Of a stretch of DNA of 9,374 bases, positions 1 through 6,642 are shown one piece after another (position 1 is the first letter of the stretch; the number at the start of each line of letters is the position of its first letter). The stretch is from Actinomycetota bacterium (GTDB lineage Bacteria > Actinomycetota > Acidimicrobiia > IMCC26256 > PALSA-610). The stretch lies in NCBI GenBank assembly GCA_030839105.1, contig JAUZEI010000341.1, positions 1-9,374 on the forward strand. Reading direction: 5' to 3'. The notes below the pieces were generated by a model. It saw only the letters and a list, made by a program, of their open reading frames with translations. It did not search any database and was not told where the DNA came from. A program made the position numbers and the translations under genes.

Positions 1-876
1 GACGTCGCGCGGCGTCACCTCCACTCCCCGCACGCGCACCGGTTGCGTCGACGCCAACCCCGTCTTTGCGAGCGTGCGCAACACGTCGATGAACTCGTCG
101 CCGAGCCCGTACTTGAATGTGACCCGGCGGCAGCTCACGGCTCGCGGGATCAGCAGCACCTCCTCGTGCTCTACGTTCACGCACTCGATCGGCCCGATGC
201 CCTCCGGGAAGACGAAAGTCTCCGGCTCCGAGAACGGCTCGGTGGTGAAGAACCCGCGCTCGCGTTCCCACACGACCGGCGGGTTCAGGCACTCCTCGAT
301 CGTGGTCCAGACCGAGAACGTCGGCGCGAAGTCATAGCCCTCAATGACGAGATCGCCGCCGTCCCGCACGCCCACCTCGTCGATCTCGGAGAAAAGATGG
401 TCGGCGGCGTAGCGGGCGAACACGTCGGACAGGCCGGGCTCGACGCCCATCCCGAGCAGCGCCAGGAGTCCCCGCTCCTCCCAGCGCGCCGACTCGCCGA
501 ACTGCGCCGCGCCCAGCATGACGCCGGTTTCCTGGTACGGGCGCTCGGGATGCGGCTGCGAAAGCGTCATCGCCATGTCGATGTAGTGGCAACCCGCGTC
601 GAACGCCGCTGCGAATATCGAAGGATTCAGCCGCGGATCGCACGCGTTCACGATGACGCCGACGCGTTCCCGGCGCGCGAGTTCCGTGATGGCAGCCGCA
701 TTCGAGGCGTCGAGCTCACGCGCTACGAATCTCGCACCGGCCATCCGCTCGACCGCCTTCGTGGCGCGCGTCAGGTCGACATCGGCGATCGCTACGTGCT
801 CGAGAACCTCGGATTCCGAAGCCGCTCGCGCGATCGCGGCTCCGACACCACCGGCTCCCACCACGAGAACGCGCAT
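1..876 (-). CDS. saccharopine dehydrogenase-family NAD(P)-dependent oxidoreductase, partial (3' end outside window)
   Basis: The reading frame is open from ATG at 876 to base 1 (292 residues) with no stop, so the C-terminus lies outside the window; relatives are about 390-410 residues. The N-terminus is a Rossmann fold: a beta strand and GAGGVG at residues 7-12, and an acidic residue after strand 2 (IADVD, about residue 32), which leans towards NAD rather than NADP. Family-type segments follow: VNACDPRLN (76-84), AGCHYIDMA (94-102), MGVEPGLSDV (143-152) and IEECLNPPVVWE (193-204). These resemble saccharopine/carboxynorspermidine dehydrogenase-like proteins. The true substrate is unknown; lysine metabolism should not be assumed, since many actinobacterial members have no assigned reaction. 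The start is only 4 bases after the stop of the DUF6629 gene, with no clear Shine-Dalgarno site, so translation is probably coupled. It is the last visible gene of the desaturase operon. Family assignment is firm, function is not. Confidence 0.9.
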   Translation of the reverse strand, partial: MRVLVVGAGGVGAAIARAASESEVLEHVAIADVDLTRATKAVERMAGARFVARELDASNAAAITELARRERVGVIVNACDPRLNPSIFAAAFDAGCHYIDMAMTLSQPHPERPYQETGVMLGAAQFGESARWEERGLLALLGMGVEPGLSDVFARYAADHLFSEIDEVGVRDGGDLVIEGYDFAPTFSVWTTIEECLNPPVVWERERGFFTTEPFSEPETFVFPEGIGPIECVNVEHEEVLLIPRAVSCRRVTFKYGLGDEFIDVLRTLAKTGLASTQPVRVRGVEVTPRDV

Positions 877-880
877 GCGC

Positions 881-1570
881 TCACGTTACGTTCGCCACGT
901 CCCGCGCGCGCGATCTCTGCATCCGCCGAGGCAGCGTGTTTGCGCGGCGGCGCAAGTGGTGGTCGATCACGACGCTCACGATCGCGGCCCAGAAGCACCA
1001 CAACGAGATGAAGCCGCTGACCGTCAACCACATCAGCACCGGCACCGCCACGAGATTGAGGAGACCGAGCGCGGCGATGTCGCGGTAGCTACAGAGCACG
1101 AGCGCGCCGCACGCGGCGAGCACGTACAGCGCGGTGACCTGACCGCCCTGATGCAACGCGCTGACGTCGTACGCGATGTGACGGCCGTCAATGGCGGCGT
1201 TGACCGGGCCTCGGAACATGGAGATGCCGAGTGCCGCACCGACACCGATCCCGAGGGCGGAGAACGCGGCGATCACCCGCCGACGTGCCGACGAACGCTC
1301 GATCGCGAGGACCGCCAACGGCACCAAAGCCGGGAGCGCGGCGAGCGCGAAGAGCAGGTAGACCCACGTGCCGACCCGTCCGATCGATTCCGAGATCCGG
1401 CCCTGCAGGCCCCACCACACGAACGCTTCGTCGATCTGATGCAACCCGAACAGGAGCGGCAGCGACGCGAGCACGATCTGCTTCGGTTCCCGGACGTGCC
1501 GGAGCGCATCCAAACCGATCACCACGACGATTCCCCCGACGACCGCGTCGGCGTCGGGAGAGAAGCACAT
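881..1570 (-). CDS. DUF6629-family multi-pass membrane protein
   Basis: The product is 229 residues and begins MCFSPDAD, the characteristic MCFS start of the DUF6629 family, which fixes ATG 1570 as the start. About seven hydrophobic helices are visible (roughly residues 8-24, 33-50, 67-90, 99-116, 145-160, 165-183 and 186-202), followed by a basic cytoplasmic-looking tail rich in arginine. The best candidate functional motif is HQIDEAFVWWGL at 44-55, at the end of helix 2, with an His/Asp/Glu cluster in the membrane. No enzymatic function is established for the family. The gene starts 3 bases after the desaturase stop, and AAGGA overlaps that TAA stop, so reinitiation by the same ribosomes is likely. 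The neighbours (acyl desaturase upstream, dehydrogenase downstream) suggest a role at the membrane or in lipid chemistry, which is inference only. Confidence 0.9.
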   Translation of the reverse strand: MCFSPDADAVVGGIVVVIGLDALRHVREPKQIVLASLPLLFGLHQIDEAFVWWGLQGRISESIGRVGTWVYLLFALAALPALVPLAVLAIERSSARRRVIAAFSALGIGVGAALGISMFRGPVNAAIDGRHIAYDVSALHQGGQVTALYVLAACGALVLCSYRDIAALGLLNLVAVPVLMWLTVSGFISLWCFWAAIVSVVIDHHLRRRANTLPRRMQRSRARDVANVT

Positions 1571-1573
1571 TCC

Positions 1574-2518
1574 TTAGTCTGACCTGCAGATCGCGAGCTG
1601 CGCCGCAGTCGGCCACCGGACGTCGGTGGCCCACCCCGCGCGTTCGAACGCGCGAATCAGCACCGCGCCGGGATCGATTTGATGCGCGAGCGCGCCGTGG
1701 CGCGCGGAACGCGGGAACGCGTGATGGAAGTTGTGCCACGCCTCGCCGAAGGAGATGATGCCGAGCGGCGCGAAGTTGGTGCTTGCGTCCTTCTGCGTCG
1801 CCGGCTTGCTACCGAACATGTGGCAGATGGAGTTCACGCTCCAGGTGACGTGGTGCAGCAGCATCATGCGCGCGAGCCCGGCCCACAAGAACGCGGTGAA
1901 TGCGCCGCTGAGCGCGCCGGTGATCGTCCAGCCGAGAAAGAACGGGGCTGCGAGCGAGGCAATCGCGAAGATCGGGAACAGGCGGCTGATGATCATCGTG
2001 TCGGCGTCCGCCAGAAGATCGGGGGCGTAACGCTCGGGCGACGTGGGGTCGGCCTTGAACAACCATCCGACGTGTGCGTGCGCGAAGCCGCGCAACTGCT
2101 CGGCCGGTCCGGGCCCGAACTCGTGCGGCGAATGCGGATCGCCCGGCTTGTCACTGAACACGTGATGCCGGCGATGGATCGCCACCCAGCCGACGACGGA
2201 ACCTTCGACGGCCATCGAGCCCGTCGACGCGAGCAGGATCTTGAGCCAGCGCACCGCCTTGAAGCTGCGGTGCGTGAAAAGCCGGTGGTAGCCGACTGCA
2301 ATGCCGAATCCGGTGACCACGTAGAAGACCGCGGCGAGGACGATGTCGAGCAGGCTGACGGCGTGGCCCCACAAGAGGGGGACGGCGATGCCGAGCGCGA
2401 TCGGCGGGCTGATCATGAGCAGACCCGTGACCAGACGTCCCGCTCGCACGCTCGCACGAGTTGGAGGGCTCTCGGGCGCGCGCTCGGAGGGGGCAGGCGA
2501 TTCCAGCAACGTTGTCAT
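1574..2518 (-). CDS. membrane acyl-CoA/acyl-lipid fatty acid desaturase (delta-9 type)
   Basis: The product is 314 residues and has the three histidine boxes of membrane-bound diiron desaturases: HRLFTH (78-83), HRRHH (115-119) and HNFHH (262-266), plus further histidines at HAH (147-149) and LHHVTWSVNS (221-230). Hydrophobic pairs at about 30-74 and 178-216 give the usual four-helix topology with the boxes facing the cytoplasm. By family knowledge it introduces a cis double bond in a saturated acyl chain using O2 and two electrons, adjusting membrane fluidity. There is no fused cytochrome b5 or ferredoxin domain and no reductase nearby, so the electron donor is encoded elsewhere. Residues 1-28 are disordered and proline-rich. 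ATG 2518 is chosen because no start codon lies upstream in frame before a stop; it has no good ribosome site and is 7 bases after a candidate small ORF. It heads a tight operon with DUF6629 and the saccharopine-dehydrogenase-like gene. Regiospecificity cannot be read from sequence. Confidence 0.95.
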   Translation of the reverse strand: MTTLLESPAPSERAPESPPTRASVRAGRLVTGLLMISPPIALGIAVPLLWGHAVSLLDIVLAAVFYVVTGFGIAVGYHRLFTHRSFKAVRWLKILLASTGSMAVEGSVVGWVAIHRRHHVFSDKPGDPHSPHEFGPGPAEQLRGFAHAHVGWLFKADPTSPERYAPDLLADADTMIISRLFPIFAIASLAAPFFLGWTITGALSGAFTAFLWAGLARMMLLHHVTWSVNSICHMFGSKPATQKDASTNFAPLGIISFGEAWHNFHHAFPRSARHGALAHQIDPGAVLIRAFERAGWATDVRWPTAAQLAICRSD

Positions 2519-2525
2519 TGGCGTC

Positions 2526-2633
2526 TCAGTTCTCAGGAAGCAGGTGGTGAAGCGGTCGTGCTCCCACCAGCCCCGGTATCAGGAGGGTCGCCAGACGCCG
2601 CCTCGGACGTCGCCAAAGCGGTATCCCGAGCAT
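2526..2633 (-). CDS. possible small ORF / leader peptide upstream of the desaturase (35 codons)
   Basis: ATG 2633 opens a 35-codon frame beginning MLGIPLWRRPRRR and ending in TGA at 2526, 7 bases before the desaturase ATG and out of frame with it. The upstream sequence GGGAGGTGACGT places GGAGGTGA, an 8-base match to the anti-Shine-Dalgarno sequence, with 6 bases between GGAGG and the ATG. This is the best ribosome site seen in the window, whereas the desaturase has none. Against it, the codons include ATA, CGA, CTT and GGA, and third positions are less GC-rich than in the real genes. An overlapping GTG at 2640 could open another 35-codon frame. The peptide is arginine-rich and I recognise no family. 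It could be a coupling leader that brings ribosomes to the desaturase, or a chance match. Confidence 0.35.
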   Translation of the reverse strand: MLGIPLWRRPRRRLATLLIPGLVGARPLHHLLPEN

Positions 2634-2635
2634 AC

Positions 2636-2646
2636 GTCACCTCCCT
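2636..2646 (-). promoter_or_regulatory. near-consensus Shine-Dalgarno sequence in the desaturase leader
   Basis: On the minus strand GGGAGGTGACG precedes ATG 2633. GGAGGTGA is complementary to eight bases of the 16S rRNA 3' end. The site is 120 bases upstream of the desaturase start, so it cannot serve that start directly. It either serves the 35-codon ORF or is fortuitous. Confidence 0.45.
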
Positions 2647-2659
2647 CGGCCGACTCGAC

Positions 2660-2699
2660 GCGCCCTGAAGAGGATTACCGGCATTCAGGTTCCGGGCGC
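2660..2699 (-). terminator. hairpin directly after the phosphotransferase stop codon
   Basis: On the minus strand GCGCCC begins within the TAG stop codon and pairs with GGGCGC (plus-strand positions 2694-2699 with 2660-2665). Inside, TGAA pairs with TTCA (2684-2687 with 2666-2669) around a 14-base loop, leaving a 6-base bulge on one side. CCTGAA/TTCAGG is a competing 6-base-pair stem. No T-tract follows, so this would be an actinobacterial-style terminator without a U-run or an mRNA-stabilising stem. Its place between the two operons makes a boundary role plausible. Confidence 0.35.
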
Positions 2700-3745
2700 T
2701 ACAGCGGGAGCGCGAAGGCGTCCAGCGCGTCCAATGCGGCGAGACTGCGGCGGAAGAGGGCCCGGGTCAGCTCGACGTGGCGGTCGTTGGCGATCGTGAT
2801 CGCGCCGGTCGCGATGACCGGATACACGAAACCGAGCATGGTCCCGTAGCGATACTTCTCCCACGCCCAGTCGCGGTCGACCGCGACCCCGAGCCCGGCG
2901 AGATCGGAGACGTACGCCTCGAAGGCCTGCCGGTAGCCATCCGCGCTGTCGATGTTGACGCTCTGCGTGACGTGATAGGCGAGATCGCGCGGACCGACGG
3001 ATCGATCGACGAGCTGCCAGTCGATGACGATCACATCGCCGTCGTCCGTGAAGAAGAGGTTGTCCAGGCGCCAATCGGAGTGCGAGAGCACGAGCGGGCC
3101 GTCACACAACTGGGCGAACAACGCCGGGATGCGCGCCGCGTAGGCGTCACCGAACTTTCGCACCCGGTCGTCGATCATGTCGCCGAACAGCTCCTGCACG
3201 CGCGGCCACGCCATGTCGTAGGCCATCGCGACGGCGGCGGGGTACGGATCGTCGGATAGGCGGAGAAGGAACGGTGACGTCGTGAGCGTCTGGTCGTCCC
3301 AGAAGCACGCGTGCAGGCGCGCAAGCGTGCGGATCGCGCATCGCGCGTCGGTGAGCGAGTGGCCGGCGATCTGGTCGCCGCCGCGGCCGCGCAGGGAGAC
3401 GTCTTCCAGCAGCAGGATGCAGTCCTGGCTCACCGGATCATGCTCGGCGAGGTAACACTCCGGATGCAGGATGGTCGTCCGCGCCGACAACTCGTTGTAG
3501 AAACCGACCTCGCGTCCGTACATGTTCAGCACGGTCGCGACGAAGCGGTCCTCCTCGGTCGCCGCCGCGAGCTTGGCGATGATGGTCGACGGACCACCGT
3601 CGCCCTCGGTCTGCACGCGGTGCAGCTGGCCGACAAGACCTACCCCGACGCCGATCGGCTCGGTCTTCACGCTCGTCACCGAACGTCCGAGCGCGTTGCT
3701 CAGCCACTCGGGTGTGACGTCGTCGATGGTCCGCGGAATGGTCAT
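2699..3745 (-). CDS. APH / ecdysteroid-kinase-like phosphotransferase
   Basis: The 348-residue product has a protein-kinase-like fold of the aminoglycoside phosphotransferase/choline-kinase superfamily. Visible features in order: a glycine-rich turn GVGVGLVGQ (32-40), the ATP-binding lysine in IIAKLAAA (K58), the helix-C glutamate in YGREVGFYNEL (E79), hinge LLLEDV (111-116), the catalytic loop LSHSDWRLDN with H222, D224 and N229, and the metal-binding aspartate in VIDWQ (D242) in place of DFG, followed by GPRDLAYH. All key residues are present, so an active ATP-dependent small-molecule kinase is expected. Antibiotic resistance is not implied: this subgroup is common in actinobacteria and includes kinases for hydroxylated lipids, steroids or hydroxy acids. 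ATG 3745 overlaps the TGA of the SDR gene as ATGA, so the two are translationally coupled. It is the last gene of the diiron operon and probably phosphorylates a hydroxyl made or processed by the two upstream enzymes (inference). Substrate unknown. Confidence 0.9.
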   Translation of the reverse strand: MTIPRTIDDVTPEWLSNALGRSVTSVKTEPIGVGVGLVGQLHRVQTEGDGGPSTIIAKLAAATEEDRFVATVLNMYGREVGFYNELSARTTILHPECYLAEHDPVSQDCILLLEDVSLRGRGGDQIAGHSLTDARCAIRTLARLHACFWDDQTLTTSPFLLRLSDDPYPAAVAMAYDMAWPRVQELFGDMIDDRVRKFGDAYAARIPALFAQLCDGPLVLSHSDWRLDNLFFTDDGDVIVIDWQLVDRSVGPRDLAYHVTQSVNIDSADGYRQAFEAYVSDLAGLGVAVDRDWAWEKYRYGTMLGFVYPVIATGAITIANDRHVELTRALFRRSLAALDALDAFALPL

Positions 3746-4527
3746 GGCTTCACTCCCGCCAGAAGGAACTCGGTGAGGCGACGCGGCGTCTCGACGATCA
3801 GAGGAAACAGCGCGGCCCGTTTGGGCAACCGCACGTGCCGCTTGTCACGCTCGATGGCGTCGGCCACCGCCTGGACCACCACATCCGGGTCGAGATCCAC
3901 GGAGAGCCGCATGCGTTCGAGGCGGCCGAACGCGCGCCGAGCCGGTGGGTGCGACCGCACGGACTCGATCATCGTGCTCTCGACCGCGCCGATCTGCACG
4001 AGCGTCGTGGTGATCGACGTGCCTTTGAGATCGGCGCGGAGCCCGGCGGTGAAATGACTGAGTCCGGCCTTCGACGCCGAGTACGGCGCGAGGCCAGGGA
4101 GCGCGTTGGTGCCGGCCATCGATGACACGTTGACGATGGAACCGTGACCCCGCGTGCGCATGCCCGGGAGCACGGCTCGGCTGAGAAGTATCGGCGCGGT
4201 GAGATTGAGGTCGACGAGCCCCGCGATCGCCGGGCTCGACAGTGCGACCAGATCACCGGCAAGGTCGACGCCCGCGTTGTTGACCAGCACGTCGATCGGG
4301 CCGCTCGCCTCGATTGTCCGCACGAGCGGCTCGATGACGGTGGCATCGGTGAGGTCGGCCGGACACGCCTCTCCGCCGAGCTCCGCGGCCAGCTTCTCGA
4401 GGGTCTCGGCCGACCGGGCGACGAGCACCACGCGTGCTCCCCGCGCGGTCAACTCCGTCGCCAGCGCCTTGCCGATCCCGCGCGACGCGCCGGTGACCAC
4501 GACCCTTGGACCACACGCGAGCCTCAT
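3742..4527 (-). CDS. short-chain dehydrogenase/reductase (classical SDR)
   Basis: The product is 261 residues, the normal length for a classical SDR. It has the cofactor motif TGASRGIG (12-19), NNAG (83-86), structural N108, the catalytic serine in IVNVSSMAG (about 135-136) and YSASK with Y149 and K153. After strand 2 the sequence is VARSAETL, with R38 rather than an acidic residue, which favours NADP(H). The PG motif usually seen after strand 6 is replaced by QIGAVEST (178-185). The C-terminal part (about 230-261) is rich in proline, arginine and leucine and resembles SDRs that act on lipophilic substrates or sit near membranes. ATG 4527 overlaps the stop of the diiron gene as ATGA, and its own stop overlaps the kinase start in the same way, so the three proteins are made together. 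The likely role is interconversion of an alcohol and a ketone or aldehyde on the same substrate as the diiron enzyme; the compound is unknown. Confidence 0.93.
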   Translation of the reverse strand: MRLACGPRVVVTGASRGIGKALATELTARGARVVLVARSAETLEKLAAELGGEACPADLTDATVIEPLVRTIEASGPIDVLVNNAGVDLAGDLVALSSPAIAGLVDLNLTAPILLSRAVLPGMRTRGHGSIVNVSSMAGTNALPGLAPYSASKAGLSHFTAGLRADLKGTSITTTLVQIGAVESTMIESVRSHPPARRAFGRLERMRLSVDLDPDVVVQAVADAIERDKRHVRLPKRAALFPLIVETPRRLTEFLLAGVKP

Positions 4528-5654
4528 CCGTCCGCCGCGGCCGCCATGCGCTCTTGTTCGATCGCGTTCAGTTCCGTGTACTCGATGCTGGTGTCGACGA
4601 AGTCTTCATACTCGAGTACACCCATCTCGCGGAAGCGGTCGCGCAGCCACGGCGTACGGTCGTCGAGCAACCCGAGCTTCTTGCAGTTCGGCACGATCTT
4701 GGCGAAGAGCATGCGCTGGAAGAGGATCTCCTCCTCATTGTTCTGGCGGATGAAGTACGGGACCATCGCCCGCGCCGAGACCCCGAGCCGTTCCCAGACC
4801 TCCTGGTGCAGGAACCGATCCCGCATCCGCAGCGAGCCTTCGTAGACGAATTCCTGACGCTCGCGGAGCTCGGGACCGGACAGCTGCGCGTACGCCTCCT
4901 GCAGCGACAACACGCCGAATGCCACATGACGTGCTTCGTCACTCATGACGTAGCGGATCAGTTGGCGCAGCAGAGGCTCGGAGCTGGTGCGGTAGATCGT
5001 GCCGAACGCGGCCAACGCCAGGCCCTCGATCAGGATCTGCATACCGAGGTAGGTGATGTCCCAGCGCGAGTCGCGGAGCACGTCGTCGATGAGGGCACCA
5101 AGGTGCGCGTTCATCGGGTAGCGGGTCTGCAACTTCTCGTCGAGATACCGGCCGAAGACCTCGACGTGGCGCGCCTCGTCGATCACCTGCGTCGACGCGT
5201 AGTACTTGGCGTCGATCCACGGCACGGTCTGCACGATTCGGGCAGTGCAGATGAGCGCGCCCTGCTCGCCGTGCAGGAACTGGCTCACCCGGTGGGCGAC
5301 GTTCTCCATCGCGTATCGCGTGATCTCGGCTTCGCCCCACGACCGCACCGGAGAACCAGGCTCGTCGACCAGCGCGCGCACGTACTGCATGCGTCGGTCG
5401 TTGCGCGAAAGCTCGTCGGCGGTGCGTTCCGGATCGACGTCGGTCGACCATTCGAGATCGGTCGTCCCGTTCCATTGTGACGTCTTCGCCTTCTCGTAGA
5501 GCTTGTCGAGCGCGGGCCGCTCACCCTTCGCGTAGTTCCACGTGAACGTGGTGTCGAACGCGGACTCGACGTCGTGGGTGATGGCGCCGTCGTCGACCGT
5601 CACCTGCGCGAGGATCGCTTCGAGGTCGTCGTGGGCGCGCGGGGTGGCGGTCAT
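4524..5654 (-). CDS. ferritin-like diiron carboxylate protein (probable oxygenase/oxidase)
   Basis: The 376-residue, largely helical soluble protein shows a complete diiron ligand set: E130 (HGEQGAL), E160 and H163 (DEARHVEVF), E210 (LIEGLAL), E240 and H243 (DEARHVAFG). Both halves have the spacing E-X29-E-X2-H, as in the ribonucleotide-reductase R2/bacterial monooxygenase/AurF-like superfamily. The residue four after H163 is F167, where R2 proteins carry the radical tyrosine, and F420- or heme-type motifs are absent, so O2-dependent oxidation or hydroxylation is more likely than nucleotide reduction. No helper ferredoxin or coupling protein is encoded nearby. ATG 5654 is preceded by TCGACA-N17-GATCAT with 6 bases from the -10 to the ATG, which suggests a leaderless mRNA and supports this start. 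It heads the operon with the SDR and the kinase (4-base overlaps). The exact subfamily and substrate are unknown. Confidence 0.88.
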   Translation of the reverse strand: MTATPRAHDDLEAILAQVTVDDGAITHDVESAFDTTFTWNYAKGERPALDKLYEKAKTSQWNGTTDLEWSTDVDPERTADELSRNDRRMQYVRALVDEPGSPVRSWGEAEITRYAMENVAHRVSQFLHGEQGALICTARIVQTVPWIDAKYYASTQVIDEARHVEVFGRYLDEKLQTRYPMNAHLGALIDDVLRDSRWDITYLGMQILIEGLALAAFGTIYRTSSEPLLRQLIRYVMSDEARHVAFGVLSLQEAYAQLSGPELRERQEFVYEGSLRMRDRFLHQEVWERLGVSARAMVPYFIRQNNEEEILFQRMLFAKIVPNCKKLGLLDDRTPWLRDRFREMGVLEYEDFVDTSIEYTELNAIEQERMAAAADG

Positions 5655-5689
5655 GCGCGAATGATCTCACTCCCTGTCCGGACTGTCGA
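5654..5689 (-). promoter_or_regulatory. predicted leaderless promoter of the diiron operon
   Basis: Reading the minus strand, TCGACA (5684-5689; five of six to TTGACA) is followed by 17 bases, then GATCAT (5661-5666; four of six to TATAAT) and six bases TCGCGC to the ATG at 5654. The expected transcription start falls on the A of the start codon. There is no Shine-Dalgarno sequence at the right distance, which agrees with leaderless initiation. Confidence 0.5.
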
Positions 5690-5694
5690 CGGAC

Positions 5695-5704
5695 GCTCGC
5701 GAGC
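5695..5704. promoter_or_regulatory. 10-base perfect palindrome upstream of the diiron promoter (possible operator)
   Basis: GCTCGCGAGC is a perfect palindrome lying five bases upstream of the putative -35 box of the diiron operon. A dimeric regulator could bind here. Palindromes of this length and composition also arise by chance in GC-rich DNA, so support is weak. Confidence 0.2.
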
Positions 5705-5731
5705 CTGTCCTCGCCTGCTCTTCAGCTCCGC

Positions 5732-5746
5732 CCGAGTCATTCTCGG
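5732..5746 (-). terminator. short hairpin downstream of the SCO6745-family gene
   Basis: CCGAG and CTCGG (5732-5736 and 5742-5746) can form a 5-base-pair stem with a 5-base loop, beginning 18 bases past the stop of the gene ending at 5765. No T-tract follows on the minus strand. It is a weak candidate for the end of the MFS/SCO6745 transcript before the diiron operon promoter. Confidence 0.2.
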
Positions 5747-5764
5747 TGTCACAATCCGGGTGTG

Positions 5765-6628
5765 TCAGTCCGGGTCGAGCGGCGGGACCCCGACCGGATT
5801 CGGGAACGGGATCGCGCCCGAGGCGGCCAGCGCGGCGGCCAGCGGTCGCATGATTCCGAGGAGCTCGGCGAGTCCGTCCTCTCCCAGCGCACGCACCGGA
5901 CCTTCGGCCATCCGGTCGGTGTCGGCCTCGATCGCGGCGTGCGCGTCGGCACCCGCTGCGGTGGCGGTACCGACGTCGTTCAACCAACCCTTTTCCTTGA
6001 GGCGATCAGCGGCGGCCGACCAGTCGGCGTCGCCCCAGCCGCGGTACGGCGCGATGCTCTCGCGACCGACCCCCGTTACCGCGAGTCGCAGCACGTGCGC
6101 CTCGCACGGATCGACATCGGCCGCGTACAGCGATGCGACATGACCGTCGCCGCGGTGCTCGCGCAACAACGTGCATCCATGCCACAACCCGATGTGAGGC
6201 GTACGCGGCCACTCCAGGTCGTGGTTCGCAGCAAACAGCGCCCGCGCGAACGGATCGCAGCCGTCCGTCGCCTGCAGCACGAGTCGCGCCGCGCGCGCGA
6301 TCGCCGGATCTTGCACGTCGAGGCGATGAGTGAGCGCGTTGCCCGCACCCTCCTCGCGCGCCGCGATCGCGGCTTCGGGACTCACGATGTCCCACACGCC
6401 CGGAATCGCACGGGCAACGAAGTCGGGATGGAAGCCGTAGAAGATCGCGACGACCGGACCCGGCTGTACCGCGCCGAGCGGCGCGGCACGTCCGGCGAAG
6501 TATCCGCGCCAGAAACCGCGCAGCCCGATCGCCTCGAACGCGGCGCGGGCCTCCTGCGTGAAGTACATGACCGCGTGGTACGGCTCGACGCATTGCCACA
6601 ACGCCCGAGCGGGAGACTGCATGCGCAC
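5765..6628 (-). CDS. SCO6745-family (HTH_67-like) protein
   Basis: The product is 287 residues from GTG 6628, or 285 from ATG 6622 two codons on; neither has a Shine-Dalgarno site, and the family-like segment begins only at ARALWQCVEPYHAVMYF, so both are possible. Recognisable family segments are AVMYFTQEARAAFEAIG (19-35), RGFWRGYFAGRAAPLG (37-52), FYGFHPDFVARAIP (63-76), LWHGCTLLREHRGDGHVA (148-165), CEAHVLRL (175-182) and a late TDRM/LGEDGLAELL stretch. These match the actinobacterial SCO6745 family, described as containing winged-helix-like (HTH_67) halves but with no experimentally settled function; regulators or small-ligand binding have been suggested. The conserved HRGDGHVA and GRAAPLG motifs look like a ligand or catalytic site rather than a DNA-reading helix. 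The gene follows the MFS stop by about 14-20 bases and probably shares its transcript. Confidence 0.8.
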   Translation of the reverse strand: MRMQSPARALWQCVEPYHAVMYFTQEARAAFEAIGLRGFWRGYFAGRAAPLGAVQPGPVVAIFYGFHPDFVARAIPGVWDIVSPEAAIAAREEGAGNALTHRLDVQDPAIARAARLVLQATDGCDPFARALFAANHDLEWPRTPHIGLWHGCTLLREHRGDGHVASLYAADVDPCEAHVLRLAVTGVGRESIAPYRGWGDADWSAAADRLKEKGWLNDVGTATAAGADAHAAIEADTDRMAEGPVRALGEDGLAELLGIMRPLAAALAASGAIPFPNPVGVPPLDPD

Positions 6629-6642
6629 ATCGTCGCGCGTGC

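Noticed and set aside
2526..2640. GTG 2640 frame or an upstream extension of the desaturase frame (WWEHDRFTTC segment)
   Set aside because: The GTG 2640 frame would have the ribosome site overlapping its start codon and stops before the desaturase. The extension of the desaturase frame contains no start codon before an in-frame TGA.
43..2668. Long plus-strand frames (43-1011, 653-1582, 1679-2668)
   Set aside because: They run antisense to the saccharopine-dehydrogenase-like, DUF6629 and desaturase genes, which are all recognisable. Their Arg/His/Asp-rich products are typical mirror frames of GC-rich genes.
2699..3745. Antibiotic (aminoglycoside) resistance gene
   Set aside because: The fold and catalytic residues are of the APH superfamily, but the operon with a diiron enzyme and SDR and the ecdysteroid-kinase-like sequence point to metabolic phosphorylation instead.
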